From Thermomonas aquatica (GTDB lineage: Bacteria > Pseudomonadota > Gammaproteobacteria > Xanthomonadales > Xanthomonadaceae): a stretch of DNA of 64,000 nucleotides. The stretch covers positions 2,870,501-2,934,500 of the forward strand of contig NZ_CP040871.1 in the NCBI RefSeq assembly GCF_006337105.1, given 5' to 3'. Shown here in pieces: positions 27,005 to 37,072 of the stretch (within the stretch, counting starts at the first letter, position 1; each line of letters starts with the position of its first letter). Position numbers and translations under genes: made by a program. The notes beneath the pieces were generated by a model. The model made no database searches. It was not told where the DNA came from and saw only the letters and a program-made list of their open reading frames with translations.

Positions 27005-28012
27005 TCACAGGTCGCGGGAGCGCAGCGCGGTGGCGGCACCGAGCAGCCCCGGTTGCGGGTGGGTGATGACGTGGATCTGCACGGTTTCCAGCAGCGCCGC
27101 CATCCGGCCCTTGGCCAGGAAGCGTTCGCGGAACGCGCTGCTGCGCAGGAACGGGATGAAGCGCGGCACGATGCCGCCGGCGATGACCACCGCGCGCGCG
27201 CCATGGATCAGCGCGCAATCGCCGGCGACGCTGCCGAGCACGGCGCAGAAACGCGCCAGGGTCTGGCGCGCGGCGATGTCGTGGCCTTCGAGCGCCGCGG
27301 CCACGATTTCGGCGGGGTCGCGCAATCCATGGCGTTGCAGGCTGCTTTCGCCGGGCATGAGGCTGGTGGCCGGGACGACGGCCGTGCCGCCGCGCAGGAC
27401 CAGGTCGATTTCCGACAGGCCCTTGCCGCACAGCAGGCGTTCGGTCGAGGTGCGCCCGTGCTGCGCGGTGAGCCACGCGGCGATCGCGCGCTCCTCGTCG
27501 CCGATCGGGGCGAAGCTGGTATGCCCGCCTTCGGTTTCCACCGCGTGCCAGCCATGCTCGTGCGAGCCGACCAGCTGGGCGACGCCAAGGCCGGTGCCGG
27601 GGCCGAGCACGCTGACCGGGCCGCGCAGCGGCGCCGAGGCATCGCCGTGCAGGGTGACCAGGCTGTCGCGCTGCAGCGAGGGGATCGCCCACGCCACCGC
27701 GCCGAAGTCGTTGATCATGCGCAGCTCGTCGAGGCCGAGCGTGCGCTGCAGTTCGCGCCGGCTGAACGACCATGCGCGGTTGGTCAGGCGGATCTCGTCG
27801 CTGCCGACCGGGCAGGCCACCGCCAGCGCGGCGTGCTTCGGCATGCTGCCGATGCCCTGCAGGTAGTGTTCCACCGCATGCTGGACGCTGGCGAAGTCGG
27901 CGTTGCGCAGCGATTGCGCCTCGTGCAGTTCGACGTTCGGCGCGGCCAGGTCGGTCAGCGCGAAGCGCGCATTGGTGCCGCCGATGTCCGCGACCAGCGC
28001 CAGCGTGCTCAT
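27005..28012 (-). CDS. glk: Glucokinase (ROK-independent, Glk type)
   Basis: Glucokinase phosphorylates free glucose to glucose-6-phosphate. The 335-residue product has the phosphate-binding [12 protein letters not shown] (8-19), catalytic D102 (INDFGAVAW), GPGTGLG and the sugar-binding ETEGGHTSF segment, as in E. coli Glk. The ATG overlaps the edd stop by 4 nt (ATGA). It links the glucose released by the cytoplasmic alpha-glucosidase to the Entner-Doudoroff enzymes of the same operon. Confidence 0.95.
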   Translation of the reverse strand: MSTLALVADIGGTNARFALTDLAAPNVELHEAQSLRNADFASVQHAVEHYLQGIGSMPKHAALAVACPVGSDEIRLTNRAWSFSRRELQRTLGLDELRMINDFGAVAWAIPSLQRDSLVTLHGDASAPLRGPVSVLGPGTGLGVAQLVGSHEHGWHAVETEGGHTSFAPIGDEERAIAAWLTAQHGRTSTERLLCGKGLSEIDLVLRGGTAVVPATSLMPGESSLQRHGLRDPAEIVAAALEGHDIAARQTLARFCAVLGSVAGDCALIHGARAVVIAGGIVPRFIPFLRSSAFRERFLAKGRMAALLETVQIHVITHPQPGLLGAATALRSRDL

Positions 28013-29841
28013 GCATCGTCCTCGTCGATGAACAGCGAACAGGCGCCCTGTTCGGCCGGGCCGACCTGCCTGCGCATCAGCGCGAACAGCTCGCGGCCGT
28101 GGCCGATGCGGTTGCCGGCGAGTTCCGGCTTCGCGACCGCGCGCGCCGCCCATTCGCCGGCATCCACCAACGCGTCCATCGTGCCGGCCTCGGCATCGAT
28201 GCGGACGAGGTCGCCTTCGCGCAGCTTGGCCAGCGCGCCGGCATCCGCCGCTTCTGGCGTCACGTGGATCGCGGCGAGCACCTTGCCGGAGGCGCCGGAC
28301 ATGCGGCCGTCGGTCAGCAGCGCGACTTTCTGGCCGCGGTCCTGCAAGGCCGCGAGCGTCGGCGTGAGCTTGTGCAGTTCCGGCATGCCATTGGCGCGCG
28401 GGCCCTGCCAGCGCACCACCGCGACGAAATCGCCGGTCAGTTGGTCCGCCTTGAATGCGTCGAGCAAGGCATCCTGCGAATCGAAGATGCGCGCGGGCGC
28501 CTCGATGCGGCGGAACTCCGGCGCGACCGCGGAGATCTTCACCACGCAGCGGCCGAGGTTGCCTTCGAGGCGACGCAGGCCGCCCTCGCTGTCGAATGGC
28601 GCGGCCACGCCGCGCACCACGCTGTCGTCCTTCGATTGCGCGGGCGCATCGCGCCATTGCAACTGCAGCCCGTCGAGGTGCGGTTCCAGCGCCTGCTGGC
28701 GCAGGTCGCCGCCGTGCACGCAGGCGATGTCGGGATGCAGCAGGCCGGCGTCGATCAGTTCGCGGATGACGAAGCCCAGGCCGCCCGCGGCATGGAAGTG
28801 GTTCACGTCGGCGCTGCCGTTCGGGTACACGCGCGCCAGCAGCGGCGTGGCCTGCGACAGTTCGTCGAGGTCGTCCCAGTCGATGATCAATCCCGCGGCG
28901 CGGGCGATGGCGACCAGGTGCAGCGCATGGTTGGTGGAGCCGCCGGTGGCGGCCAGGCCGACCATCGCGTTGACGATGGCTTTCTCGTCGACGGTGCGCG
29001 CCAGCGGGCGGTAGTCGTCGCCGAGCGCGGTGATGCGCAATGCCTGTTCGGCGGCGGCTACGGTCAGCGCATCGCGCAGCGGCGTGCCCGGGCTGACGAA
29101 GGCGCTGCCCGGCATGTGCAGGCCCATCACTTCCATCAGCATCTGGTTGGAATTGGCGGTGCCGTAGAAGGTGCAGGTGCCGGGTGCGTGGTACGAGGCG
29201 GCCTCGGCCTCCAGCAGCTCGTCGCGGCTGGCTTCGCCGAGCGCGTAACGCTGGCGCACTTCCGCCTTCTGCTTGTTGGGGATGCCGGAGGGCATCGGTC
29301 CGGCCGGCACGAAGATCGTCGGCAAATGGCCGTAGCTGAGCGCGCCGATCAGCAGGCCGGGCACGATCTTGTCGCACACGCCGAGCAGCAGCGCGGCATC
29401 GAACATCTCGTGCGACAGCGACACCGCGGTGGCCATCGCGATGGCATCGCGCGAGAACAGCGACAGCTCCATGCCGGCCCGGCCCTGGGTGACGCCGTCG
29501 CACATCGCCGGCACGCCGCCGGCGACCTGCGCGCTGCCGCCGGCGTTGCGCGCGGCCATGCGGATCAGCGACGGATACTGCTCCATCGGCTGGTGCGCGC
29601 TGAGCATGTCGTTGTAGGCGGTGACGATGCCGATGTTGCCGCCGCTGCCGCTGCGCAGGTTGGCCTTGTCGGCGCCGGAGGCGGCGAAGCCGTGGGCGAG
29701 GTTGCCGCAGCCCAGGTCGCGGCGCGCCGGCCGCGATTCGCGCGCGGCGTCCATCCGCGCCAGGTAGTCGTCACGCAGTTTGCGGCTGCGTTCGGCGATG
29801 CGGGCGGTGACGCGTTCGACCACGGGATGCAACGCTGCCAT
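28009..29841 (-). CDS. edd: Phosphogluconate dehydratase
   Basis: Edd is a [4Fe-4S] dehydratase that turns 6-phosphogluconate into KDPG. The 610-residue length is standard. Cluster ligands are likely Cys156 (LGVCDK) and Cys223 ([13 protein letters not shown]), and the [15 protein letters not shown] motif is present. The ATG overlaps the pgl stop by one base (TGATG), so translation is coupled. The protein begins [19 protein letters not shown], as in other proteobacterial Edd proteins. Confidence 0.97.
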   Translation of the reverse strand: MAALHPVVERVTARIAERSRKLRDDYLARMDAARESRPARRDLGCGNLAHGFAASGADKANLRSGSGGNIGIVTAYNDMLSAHQPMEQYPSLIRMAARNAGGSAQVAGGVPAMCDGVTQGRAGMELSLFSRDAIAMATAVSLSHEMFDAALLLGVCDKIVPGLLIGALSYGHLPTIFVPAGPMPSGIPNKQKAEVRQRYALGEASRDELLEAEAASYHAPGTCTFYGTANSNQMLMEVMGLHMPGSAFVSPGTPLRDALTVAAAEQALRITALGDDYRPLARTVDEKAIVNAMVGLAATGGSTNHALHLVAIARAAGLIIDWDDLDELSQATPLLARVYPNGSADVNHFHAAGGLGFVIRELIDAGLLHPDIACVHGGDLRQQALEPHLDGLQLQWRDAPAQSKDDSVVRGVAAPFDSEGGLRRLEGNLGRCVVKISAVAPEFRRIEAPARIFDSQDALLDAFKADQLTGDFVAVVRWQGPRANGMPELHKLTPTLAALQDRGQKVALLTDGRMSGASGKVLAAIHVTPEAADAGALAKLREGDLVRIDAEAGTMDALVDAGEWAARAVAKPELAGNRIGHGRELFALMRRQVGPAEQGACSLFIDEDDA

Positions 29842-30548
29842 CAGGGACTCCAGTGGATCTGCAGGCGATGGTCGCGCGCATGCAGCAGCGCGGCAACCGG
29901 GTATGGAATGGCGCCGCCCTGGTCCTGCTGCTGCGCCTGGCGCAGCACGCGGCGCTTGTCCTCGCCGGTCACGACCAGGTGGACTTCGCGGGCGCGCAGC
30001 AAGCGCGGCAGGCTCAGGCTGATCCGCACGAATGGCGCTTCCGGCGGCAACGGATCGGGCTGGGTGGCGATGGCATCGATGCCGCCCTCCATCGCCAGGC
30101 CTTCGGCGAGGTTGGCGGCGCCGGGGAACAGCGAGGCGAAATGGCCATCCGCGCCCATGCCGAGCAGCACGAAGTCGAAAGGTTGCGCATTCACCGCGAA
30201 CAGCGCGCGTGCCTGCGCCAGCGATGCGGCTTCGTCGCCGTCTTCGCGGGTGATGCCGGCCGCGGTGATGCCGCTGTTCGCCGCGAACGCTTCGCGCAGC
30301 GCACGCAAGTTGCAGGCGGGATGGTCGTGCGGCACGCAGCGTTCATCGGTGGGGATCGCGGTGATCGTGCCGTCGCATGGCGAGGCGGCCAGTCGTGCGT
30401 AGATCGGCAGCGGCGTGCGTCCGCCGGCGAGCGCCAGCCATGCGGCCCCGCGCGCGCCGATGGCCTCGCGGCAGGCGTGCTGCAGCGCCCGCGCGACCTG
30501 GTCGATCAACGCACCGGTGTTCGGGTAGTCGTGTTCGACCCAGCCCAT
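29841..30548 (-). CDS. pgl: 6-phosphogluconolactonase
   Basis: Pgl hydrolyses 6-phosphogluconolactone. The 235-residue SugarP-isomerase-fold protein shows ALAGGRTP near the N-terminus, the TDERCVP motif and [14 protein letters not shown], all diagnostic for the devB/pgl family. Its ATG overlaps the zwf stop by one base (TGATG) and its stop overlaps the edd ATG in the same way. Confidence 0.95.
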   Translation of the reverse strand: MGWVEHDYPNTGALIDQVARALQHACREAIGARGAAWLALAGGRTPLPIYARLAASPCDGTITAIPTDERCVPHDHPACNLRALREAFAANSGITAAGITREDGDEAASLAQARALFAVNAQPFDFVLLGMGADGHFASLFPGAANLAEGLAMEGGIDAIATQPDPLPPEAPFVRISLSLPRLLRAREVHLVVTGEDKRRVLRQAQQQDQGGAIPYPVAALLHARDHRLQIHWSP

Positions 30549-32017
30549 CACTCGCGCCAGCTGTGGCCGTGGCGCTCGATCAGCGACACCGCCGCGCTCG
30601 GTCCCCAGGTGCCGGCGGGGTAGGGCTTGGGGGCGTGGTTCGCGCTGCGCCAGCCATCGAGGATGGTGTCCACCCATTGCCAGGCCGCTTCGGTTTCGTC
30701 GCGGCGCACGAACAGGGTGCCGTTGCCTTCGATCGCGTCGAGGTAGAGGCGTTCGTAGGAGATGCGGCGGCGCGCGTTGGCGAATTCCTGGTGGAAGTCC
30801 AGATCCAGCGCCACCTGCGACATGCGCAGGCCGCTGCGGTCCAGGCCCGGGGTCTTGGCCATCAGGTCGAGTTCGATCCGCTCTTCCGGCTGCAGGCGGA
30901 TCAGCAGTCCGTTGGGCTGCATGTCGGTGGCGGCGCGGCCGCCGAAGATCGAATACGGCACCTTGCGGAACTGGATGTAGATCTCGGTGCAGCGCGCGGG
31001 CAGGCGCTTGCCGGTGCGCAGGTAGAACGGCACGCCCGACCAGCGCCAGTTGTCGACGTGCGCGCGCAGGGCGACGAAGGTTTCGGTGCGGCTGTCGCGG
31101 CCGAGCTCCGACGCATAGCCGGGGACCGCCACGCCGTCGATCGCGCCGGCGGTGTATTGGCCGGCGACCGATTCGCCGGCGACGTCGTCGCGGCCGATCG
31201 CGCGCAGCGAACGCAACACCTTGATCTTCTCGTTGCGCACCGAGTTCGGGCCGAACCGCGCCGGCGGTTCCATCGCCACCAGGCACAGCAGCTGCAACAG
31301 GTGGTTCTGCAGCATGTCGCGCATCGCGCCGGAGTCGTCGTAGTAGTCGCCGCGGCCTTCCACGCCGACGGTCTCGGCCACGGTGATCTGCACCTGCTCG
31401 ATATGCACGGAATTCCACAGCGGCTCGAACAGCGCGTTGCCGAAGCGCAGCGCGATCAGGTTCTGCACGCCTTCCTTGCCGAGGTAATGGTCGACGCGGT
31501 ACACCCGCTCCTCGTCGAACACCTGGGCCACGCCGTCGTTGATCGCGTCGGCGCTGGCCAGGTCCTTGCCGATCGGCTTCTCCAGCATCACCCGGGTCTG
31601 CGCGTCGGCGGCGCCGTGCGCGGCGAGCGCGTGGCAGGCCGGCACGTAGAAGCGCGGCGCGGTGCTGAGGTGGTAGAGCACGTCGCCGTTGCGCAGTTCG
31701 CCGACTTTCGCCGCCAGCGCCTGCATCGAGGCGTCGTTGTCGACGCTGGCGGCGCAGTAGTCGAGCCGGCCCAGCAGGGCGCGCAGCGCGGCGTCGTTGC
31801 GTTCCGCCGCCGGGATCCGTTGGTTGATGGTGTTGGCGACCAGGGTGGAGAAGCCTTCGCGATCCAGCTCGCTGCGCGCGGTGCCGAGGATGCGCAGGCC
31901 GGGCGGCAGCAGCTGCTCCGCCTGCAGGCTGTACAGCGAGGGCAGCAGCATGCGCTGGGCGAGGTCGCCGGTGGCGCCGAAGATGGTCAGCAGCGAAGCA
32001 GGCGCGGGTCGCGTCAC
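30548..32017 (-). CDS. zwf: Glucose-6-phosphate 1-dehydrogenase
   Basis: Zwf oxidises glucose-6-phosphate to the lactone with reduction of NAD(P)+. The dinucleotide motif [10 protein letters not shown] (11-20) and the active-site RVDHYLGKE (174-182, H177) are intact. GTG 32017 gives a 489-residue product, close to the E. coli enzyme (491) and beginning right before the Rossmann fold; a TTG at 32047 would add ten residues. First gene of the five-gene Entner-Doudoroff operon and divergent from fabA. The 188-bp region between them shows no HexR-type site that I could recognise. Confidence 0.96.
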   Translation of the reverse strand: MTRPAPASLLTIFGATGDLAQRMLLPSLYSLQAEQLLPPGLRILGTARSELDREGFSTLVANTINQRIPAAERNDAALRALLGRLDYCAASVDNDASMQALAAKVGELRNGDVLYHLSTAPRFYVPACHALAAHGAADAQTRVMLEKPIGKDLASADAINDGVAQVFDEERVYRVDHYLGKEGVQNLIALRFGNALFEPLWNSVHIEQVQITVAETVGVEGRGDYYDDSGAMRDMLQNHLLQLLCLVAMEPPARFGPNSVRNEKIKVLRSLRAIGRDDVAGESVAGQYTAGAIDGVAVPGYASELGRDSRTETFVALRAHVDNWRWSGVPFYLRTGKRLPARCTEIYIQFRKVPYSIFGGRAATDMQPNGLLIRLQPEERIELDLMAKTPGLDRSGLRMSQVALDLDFHQEFANARRRISYERLYLDAIEGNGTLFVRRDETEAAWQWVDTILDGWRSANHAPKPYPAGTWGPSAAVSLIERHGHSWRE

Positions 32018-32204
32018 GCGGGCGTTCCGGAAGGGCAGTCGGCCCAAGTCTAATACGGGAAATGTTGCGTTGCGGGAATGGTTTCAGCCGGCAATCGATT
32101 TCACCCGGGTAAAGGCCGGAACCCGCATTCCTGCTCGCATACGCGTAGGTATGTCGGACCCGCCGGCCGTAGAATCGAGTTCTTACTCCAAAACAGGTCG
32201 CCCC

Positions 32205-32720
32205 ATGACCCGCCTGCCCTCGCTGGATCGCGAGCAACTGCTGGCCTGTGCCCGCGGTGAATTGTTCGGTACCGACAACGCGCGCCTGCCGGCGCCGCCG
32301 ATGCTGATGTTCGACCGCATCACCACCATCACCGAGGACGGTGGCGCCTACGGCAAGGGCTTCATCCGCGCCGAGCTCGACATCCATCCGGATCTCTGGT
32401 TCTTCGGCTGCCATTTCCTCAACGACCCGGTGATGCCGGGCTGCCTGGGCGTGGACGCGATGTGGCAGCTCACCGGCTTCTTCCTGCCGTGGCTGGGCGA
32501 GCAGGGCCGCGGCCGCGCGCTCGGCGCCGGCGAGATCAAGTTCACCGGGCAGGTGATGCCGGATGCGAAGGTCGTCGCCTACGAGATCGATATCCGCCGG
32601 GTGATGCGCGGCCGCCTGAAGATGGTGATCGCCGACGGCCGCACCTATGTCGACGGGCGCGAGATCTACACCGCGTCGGACATGCGGGTTGGCCTGTTCC
32701 AGTCGATGGAGGGCATGTGA
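32205..32720 (+). CDS. fabA: 3-hydroxydecanoyl-ACP dehydratase/isomerase
   Basis: FabA dehydrates 3-hydroxydecanoyl-ACP and isomerises the product to cis-3-decenoyl-ACP, the branch point of unsaturated fatty acid synthesis. The 171-residue protein has active-site His70 and Asp84 ([19 protein letters not shown]), at the same positions as in E. coli. A TAGAAT hexamer at 32170-32175 could be the -10, giving a leader of about 23 nt. It is translationally coupled to fabB. No FabR- or FadR-type operator was recognised upstream. Confidence 0.98.
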   Translation: MTRLPSLDREQLLACARGELFGTDNARLPAPPMLMFDRITTITEDGGAYGKGFIRAELDIHPDLWFFGCHFLNDPVMPGCLGVDAMWQLTGFFLPWLGEQGRGRALGAGEIKFTGQVMPDAKVVAYEIDIRRVMRGRLKMVIADGRTYVDGREIYTASDMRVGLFQSMEGM

Positions 32721-33934
32721 GCACGCAACGCCGCATCGTGGTGACGGGCATGGGCATCGCCTCCTGCCTCGGCAATGACCTGGACACGGTTTCGGCCGCA
32801 TTGCGCGCGGGGCGCGCGGGCATCCGCTTCCTGCCGGACCACGCCGAGCGCGGCCTGCGCAGCCAGGTCGGCGGCGCGGTCGAGCTCGACCTCGAGGCCG
32901 CCATCGACCGCAAGCTCAAGCGCTTCATGAGCGATGCCGCGGCCTACAGCTACGTGGCGATGCGCGACGCGATCGCCGATGCGGGGCTGGACGAAGCGGC
33001 GGTGAGCAACCCGCGCACCGGCCTGATCGCCGGTTCCGGCGGCGGCTCCAGCGAATGGCAGGTGGAAACCGCCGACATCCTGCGCGAGCGCGGGGTGCGC
33101 AAGGTCGGGCCGTACATGGTGCCGCGCACGATGTGCTCCACCGTCTCCGCCAACCTGGCCACCGCGTTCAAGATCAAGGGCGTGAGCTATTCGCTGTCGG
33201 CCGCCTGCGCGACCTCCGCGCACTGCATCGGCGCGGCGGCGGACCTGATCCGGCTCGGCGCGCAGGACATCGTGTTCGCCGGCGGCGGCGAGGACCTGCA
33301 CTGGACGATGACGGTGATGTTCGACGCGATGGGCGCGCTGTCCACTTCGTACAACGAAACCCCGGCCACCGCCTCGCGTCCGTACGACGCCAACCGCGAC
33401 GGCTTCGTCATCGCCGGCGGCGGCGGCATGCTGGTGCTGGAGGATTACGACCACGCGGTCGCGCGCGGCGCGCGCATCCATGCCGAACTGATCGGTTACG
33501 GCGTGACCAGCGACGGCGCCGACATGGTGGCGCCGAGCGGCGAGGGCGCGGTGCGCTGCATGCGCATGGCGATGGAAGGCATCGATCGTCCCATCGATTA
33601 CCTCAATACCCACGGCACCTCCACCCCGCTGGGCGACGTCACCGAACTCGGCGCGGTGCGCGAGGTGTTCGGCGACGCGGTGCCGCCGCTGTCCTCGACC
33701 AAGGCGCTGAGCGGCCATTCGCTGGGCGCGGCCAGCGTGCACGAGGCGATCTATTCGCTGCTGATGCTGCGCGACGGCTTCATGGCCGGCTCGGCCAACA
33801 TCGAGACCCTGGACCCGCGTTGCGAAGGCTTCCCGATCCTGCGCGAAAGCCGCGATGCGCAGTTGCGCACGGTGATGTCGAACAGCTTCGGCTTCGGCGG
33901 CACCAACGCCACGCTGGTGTTCGGCAAGCTCTAG
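32717..33934 (+). CDS. fabB: 3-oxoacyl-ACP synthase I
   Basis: FabB condenses malonyl-ACP with unsaturated acyl-ACP. The 405-residue protein has the Cys-His-His triad: C164 in [10 protein letters not shown], then [11 protein letters not shown] and SGHSLGAA, and ends in the NSFGFGGTN glycine loop. It starts with GTG overlapping the fabA stop (GTGA at 32717-32720). Its TAG stop shares bases with the stop of the opposing hydrolase gene inside a single CTAG. Confidence 0.97.
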   Translation: MSTQRRIVVTGMGIASCLGNDLDTVSAALRAGRAGIRFLPDHAERGLRSQVGGAVELDLEAAIDRKLKRFMSDAAAYSYVAMRDAIADAGLDEAAVSNPRTGLIAGSGGGSSEWQVETADILRERGVRKVGPYMVPRTMCSTVSANLATAFKIKGVSYSLSAACATSAHCIGAAADLIRLGAQDIVFAGGGEDLHWTMTVMFDAMGALSTSYNETPATASRPYDANRDGFVIAGGGGMLVLEDYDHAVARGARIHAELIGYGVTSDGADMVAPSGEGAVRCMRMAMEGIDRPIDYLNTHGTSTPLGDVTELGAVREVFGDAVPPLSSTKALSGHSLGAASVHEAIYSLLMLRDGFMAGSANIETLDPRCEGFPILRESRDAQLRTVMSNSFGFGGTNATLVFGKL

Positions 33935-34782
33935 CCGGCCAGGAAGTCCGCCACCGCGTCGGGCTGCTTCATCCACGCGAAATGGTCGGCGCAGGTGCCC
34001 AGGCGCGCCGCGTCGAACAATGCCAGCTCGGTGCGTGCCGGCCTGAATTTCGACAGCAGGAACCCGGTCGCAGTCGGCGGTGCCAGCCAGTCGTCGCGCA
34101 GCGCGATCGCGCGGGCCTCACCGTGGAACTGCGCCATCGCGGCATCGAGATCGACGTCCAGGCCGGACGCGGCATAACGGCCGCTCAATGCGCTGCGCGC
34201 CCAGTCCGCCATCACGCCGCGCGCCTCGTTGCCGGCGAAGCGGATCCAGCGGCCGGGCAGGCTGCCGTTGACCCGCGCCAGCCATGGCAGGAAGCGATAG
34301 GCCAAGGGCAGCCACCAACGCGATGGCGCCGGATACGCGCGGAAATACGGGGCGGCGCTGGCGACCAGCCACAGTGCGGACGCCGCCTGTGGATGCAGGG
34401 CGAGATGCAGGCCCGCAAGCTGCCCGCCGAGGCTGTGCCCGCCGACGATGCGCGGGAGTTCCGGTGCGGTTGCCGCGACCACGGTCGCACTGGCGGCGAT
34501 GTCCTCCAGCAGTTCGCGGTAGCCCCAGTCGCATGCGCGGCTGGCGCGCAGGTTGCTGGAGCCGTTGCCGCGCCATTCGTGCAGGAACACGGCGACGCCG
34601 TGCGCCGCCAGCGCATCCGCGAACGGCAGGTAATGCTTCGCCGCCACCCCGAGTGCCGGCACCCACAACAGGCTGGCCTGCGGCGCGGCTGGAATGCGGG
34701 CGAGCAGGCAGGCGCGGTGGCCGTCCGGCGATGCGACCGGCAGTTCGAGGCAGGAAAACGAAGCGATGTCGGAAGATGGCAT
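33931..34782 (-). CDS. Alpha/beta hydrolase of unknown substrate
   Basis: A 283-residue cytoplasmic alpha/beta hydrolase. It has the oxyanion-side motif [10 protein letters not shown], the nucleophile elbow GGHSLGG (S117) and a likely catalytic His in CADHFAWM near the C-terminus. It ends tail-to-tail with fabB in a shared CTAG and is divergent from the oxidoreductase at 34848. A CACAAT hexamer lies exactly 6 nt before its ATG, so the mRNA may be leaderless. Some relatives act as esterases or thioesterases; I cannot assign a substrate. Confidence 0.85.
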   Translation of the reverse strand: MPSSDIASFSCLELPVASPDGHRACLLARIPAAPQASLLWVPALGVAAKHYLPFADALAAHGVAVFLHEWRGNGSSNLRASRACDWGYRELLEDIAASATVVAATAPELPRIVGGHSLGGQLAGLHLALHPQAASALWLVASAAPYFRAYPAPSRWWLPLAYRFLPWLARVNGSLPGRWIRFAGNEARGVMADWARSALSGRYAASGLDVDLDAAMAQFHGEARAIALRDDWLAPPTATGFLLSKFRPARTELALFDAARLGTCADHFAWMKQPDAVADFLAG

Positions 34783-34795
34783 CGACGCATTGTGC

Positions 34796-34811
34796 CGTAC
34801 GCCTGCGTACG
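34796..34811. promoter_or_regulatory. Inverted repeat, candidate operator of a divergent promoter
   Basis: CGTACGC and GCGTACG are perfect 7-bp arms with a CT spacer. The element lies between the hydrolase (start 34782) and the oxidoreductase (start 34848). It sits just upstream of the hydrolase -10-like CACAAT (34789-34794, minus) and in the spacer region before TACGAT (34814-34819), a possible -10 for the plus-strand operon. No regulator gene is adjacent. Confidence 0.5.
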
Positions 34812-34847
34812 CATACGATGCGGGTCCAGCCCACGGGATCGGACCGC

Positions 34848-35855
34848 ATGAACGCCATCGCCAACCGCCAGTTCCGCCTCGCCGCGCGTCCGATCGGCCT
34901 GCCCAAGGCCAGCGACTGGACCCTGGTCGAGGAGCCCGTGCGCGAACCCGGCGACAACGAATTCCTGGTCCGCGTCGAATATGTCTCGCTGGATCCGGCG
35001 ATGCGCGGCTGGATGAACGAAGGCAAGTCCTACGTGCCGCCGGTCGGCATCGGCGAGGTCATGCGCGCGGGCGGTGCCGGCGAGGTGATCGCGTCCAAGC
35101 ACCCCGGATTCCCCGTGGGCAGCAAGGTGGCCGGGCTGTTCGGCGTGCAGGAATACGCGCTGTCCAACGGCAAGGGCGTGCAGCGGGTCGATACCGCGCT
35201 GGCGCCGCTGCCGACCTACCTTGGCGTGCTCGGCATGACCGGCATGACCGCGTATTTCGGCCTGCTCGATGTCGGCGCGGCGAAGGAGGGCGACACCGTC
35301 GTCGTCTCCGGTGCCGCGGGTGCGGTCGGCACGGTGGTCGGGCAGGTCGCCAAGATCAAGGGCTGCCGGGTGGTCGGCATCGCCGGCGGCGCGGCGAAGT
35401 GCCGCTGGCTGGTCGACGAACTCGGCTTCGACGCCGCCATCGACTACAAGTCCGGGGACGTGCGCAAGGCGTTGCGCGAGCACTGCCCGAAGGGCATCGA
35501 CGTGTATTTCGACAATGTCGGCGGCGAGATCCTCGACATCGCCCTGTCGCAACTCGCCATGCATGCGCGGGTGGTGATCTGCGGCGCGATCTCCCAGTAC
35601 AACGCCACCGAGGGCGTGAAGGGTCCGTCCAACTACCTGTCGCTGCTGGTCAACCGCGCGCGCATGCAGGGCATGGTGGTGTTCGACTACGCACCGCGCT
35701 ATGGCGAGGCGGCGCGCGAGATGGGCCTGTGGCTTGCGCAGGGCAAGCTGACATCGCGCGAGGACATCGTCGCGGGCTTCGACACATTCCCGGACGCGCT
35801 GCTCAAGCTGTTCCGCGGCGAGAACACCGGCAAGCTGCTGCTGAAGATCGGCTGA
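34848..35855 (+). CDS. NADP-dependent medium-chain oxidoreductase (zinc-independent MDR)
   Basis: A 335-residue medium-chain dehydrogenase/reductase of the leukotriene-B4 12-hydroxydehydrogenase/CurA type, which reduces the double bond of activated enones with NADPH. Visible are the N-terminal RLAARPIGLPK, SLDPAMRGWM, the nucleotide-binding SGAAGAVGTVVGQ and YFDNVGGEILD. No zinc-ligand cysteines are present. First gene of a translationally coupled run: its TGA shares a base with the next ATG (TGATG). Confidence 0.9.
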   Translation: MNAIANRQFRLAARPIGLPKASDWTLVEEPVREPGDNEFLVRVEYVSLDPAMRGWMNEGKSYVPPVGIGEVMRAGGAGEVIASKHPGFPVGSKVAGLFGVQEYALSNGKGVQRVDTALAPLPTYLGVLGMTGMTAYFGLLDVGAAKEGDTVVVSGAAGAVGTVVGQVAKIKGCRVVGIAGGAAKCRWLVDELGFDAAIDYKSGDVRKALREHCPKGIDVYFDNVGGEILDIALSQLAMHARVVICGAISQYNATEGVKGPSNYLSLLVNRARMQGMVVFDYAPRYGEAAREMGLWLAQGKLTSREDIVAGFDTFPDALLKLFRGENTGKLLLKIG

Positions 35856-37072
35856 TGGACTTCGCCCACAGCGCGAAGACGCGGGAATACCTGCAGCGCC
35901 TGCAGGCGTTCCTGGCGGAACACGTCGCCCCGCGCGAGGCCGAATACCGGCGCCAGAACGCGGCCAATGCCGGCGCCGACTGGACGCAATGGCGCGAGCC
36001 CGGGCAGATGGCGGAATGGAAGGCGCAGGCGCGTGCGGCGGGCTTGTGGAACCTGTTCCTGCCCGATGTCGAACACGGCGCGGGCCTGAGCACGCTGGAA
36101 TACGCGCCGCTGGCCGAGGCCATGGGCCGCAACGAATTCACCGCCGAGATCTTCAACTGCAGCGCGCCGGACACCGGCAACATGGAAGTGCTGCACCACT
36201 TCGGCAGCGAAGCGCAGAAAGCGCGCTGGCTCACGCCGCTGCTGGCGGGGGATATCCGCTCGGTGTTCTGCATGACCGAGCCGGAGGTGGCCTCGTCCGA
36301 CGCCACCAACATGCGCGCCACGATCCGCGAGGATGGCGACGAACTGGTGCTCGACGGCCGCAAGTGGTGGTCGACCGGCATCGGCCATCCGCATTGCGAA
36401 ATCGCGATCTTCATGGGCCTGTCCGATCCCGGCGCCGAATCGCATGCGCGCCACGGCATGGTGCTGGTGCCGATGGACACGCCCGGCGTACGCATCGAAC
36501 GCATGCTGGCGGTGCACGGCGAATACGACGCGCCGCACGGGCATGGCGAGGTGGTGTTCGACAACGTGCGCGTGCCGAAGGCGAACTACATCCTCGGCCC
36601 GGGCAAGGGCTTCGCCATCGCCCAGGGACGCCTGGGACCCGGGCGCATCCACCATTGCATGCGTGCGATCGGTGCCGCCGAACACGCGTTGGAGCTGATG
36701 ATCCGCCGCGGCCTGGAACGCGTCGCCTTCGGCAAGCCGATCCTGCAGCTGGGCGGCAACCTGGAGCGGGTCGCCGATGCGCGCATCGCCATCGACCAGG
36801 CGCGGCTGCTCACGTTGTATGCCGCGTGGAAGATCGATGCGGTGGGCGCGAAGCAGGCGATGACCGAGATCTCGGCGATCAAGGTGGTCGCGCCGAACAT
36901 GCTGCAGGCGGTGGTCGACCAGGCGATCCAGATCCACGGCGGCGCCGGCGTCAGCGACGACGTGCCGCTGGTCGGGTTGTTCGCGCTTGCGCGCGCCTTG
37001 CGCCTGGCCGACGGCCCGGACGAAGTGCATCGGGCGATGGTGGCGCGCATGGAGCTGGCGAAATACAAATGA
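35855..37072 (+). CDS. Acyl-CoA dehydrogenase family protein (ACAD10/11-LvaC-like)
   Basis: A 405-residue FAD-dependent acyl-CoA dehydrogenase-fold protein. It shows FCMTEPEVASSDATNM, the FAD-contacting WWSTGIG, RVAFGKPI and QIHGGAGVSDDVPL. The length and the WTQWREPGQMAEWKAQAR N-terminal region resemble the ACAD10/11 group, whose bacterial member LvaC works with an APH-type kinase on 4-hydroxyacyl-CoAs. Such a kinase is encoded two genes downstream. The ATG overlaps the previous stop by one base and its own stop overlaps the next ATG by four. Substrate chain length is unknown. Confidence 0.9.
   Translation: MDFAHSAKTREYLQRLQAFLAEHVAPREAEYRRQNAANAGADWTQWREPGQMAEWKAQARAAGLWNLFLPDVEHGAGLSTLEYAPLAEAMGRNEFTAEIFNCSAPDTGNMEVLHHFGSEAQKARWLTPLLAGDIRSVFCMTEPEVASSDATNMRATIREDGDELVLDGRKWWSTGIGHPHCEIAIFMGLSDPGAESHARHGMVLVPMDTPGVRIERMLAVHGEYDAPHGHGEVVFDNVRVPKANYILGPGKGFAIAQGRLGPGRIHHCMRAIGAAEHALELMIRRGLERVAFGKPILQLGGNLERVADARIAIDQARLLTLYAAWKIDAVGAKQAMTEISAIKVVAPNMLQAVVDQAIQIHGGAGVSDDVPLVGLFALARALRLADGPDEVHRAMVARMELAKYK

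Noticed and set aside
32138..32153. CATAC-N6-GTATG inverted repeat upstream of fabA as a FabR/FadR-type operator
   Set aside because: Only five-base arms, no match to known FabR, FadR or HexR sites, and no second copy in the window.
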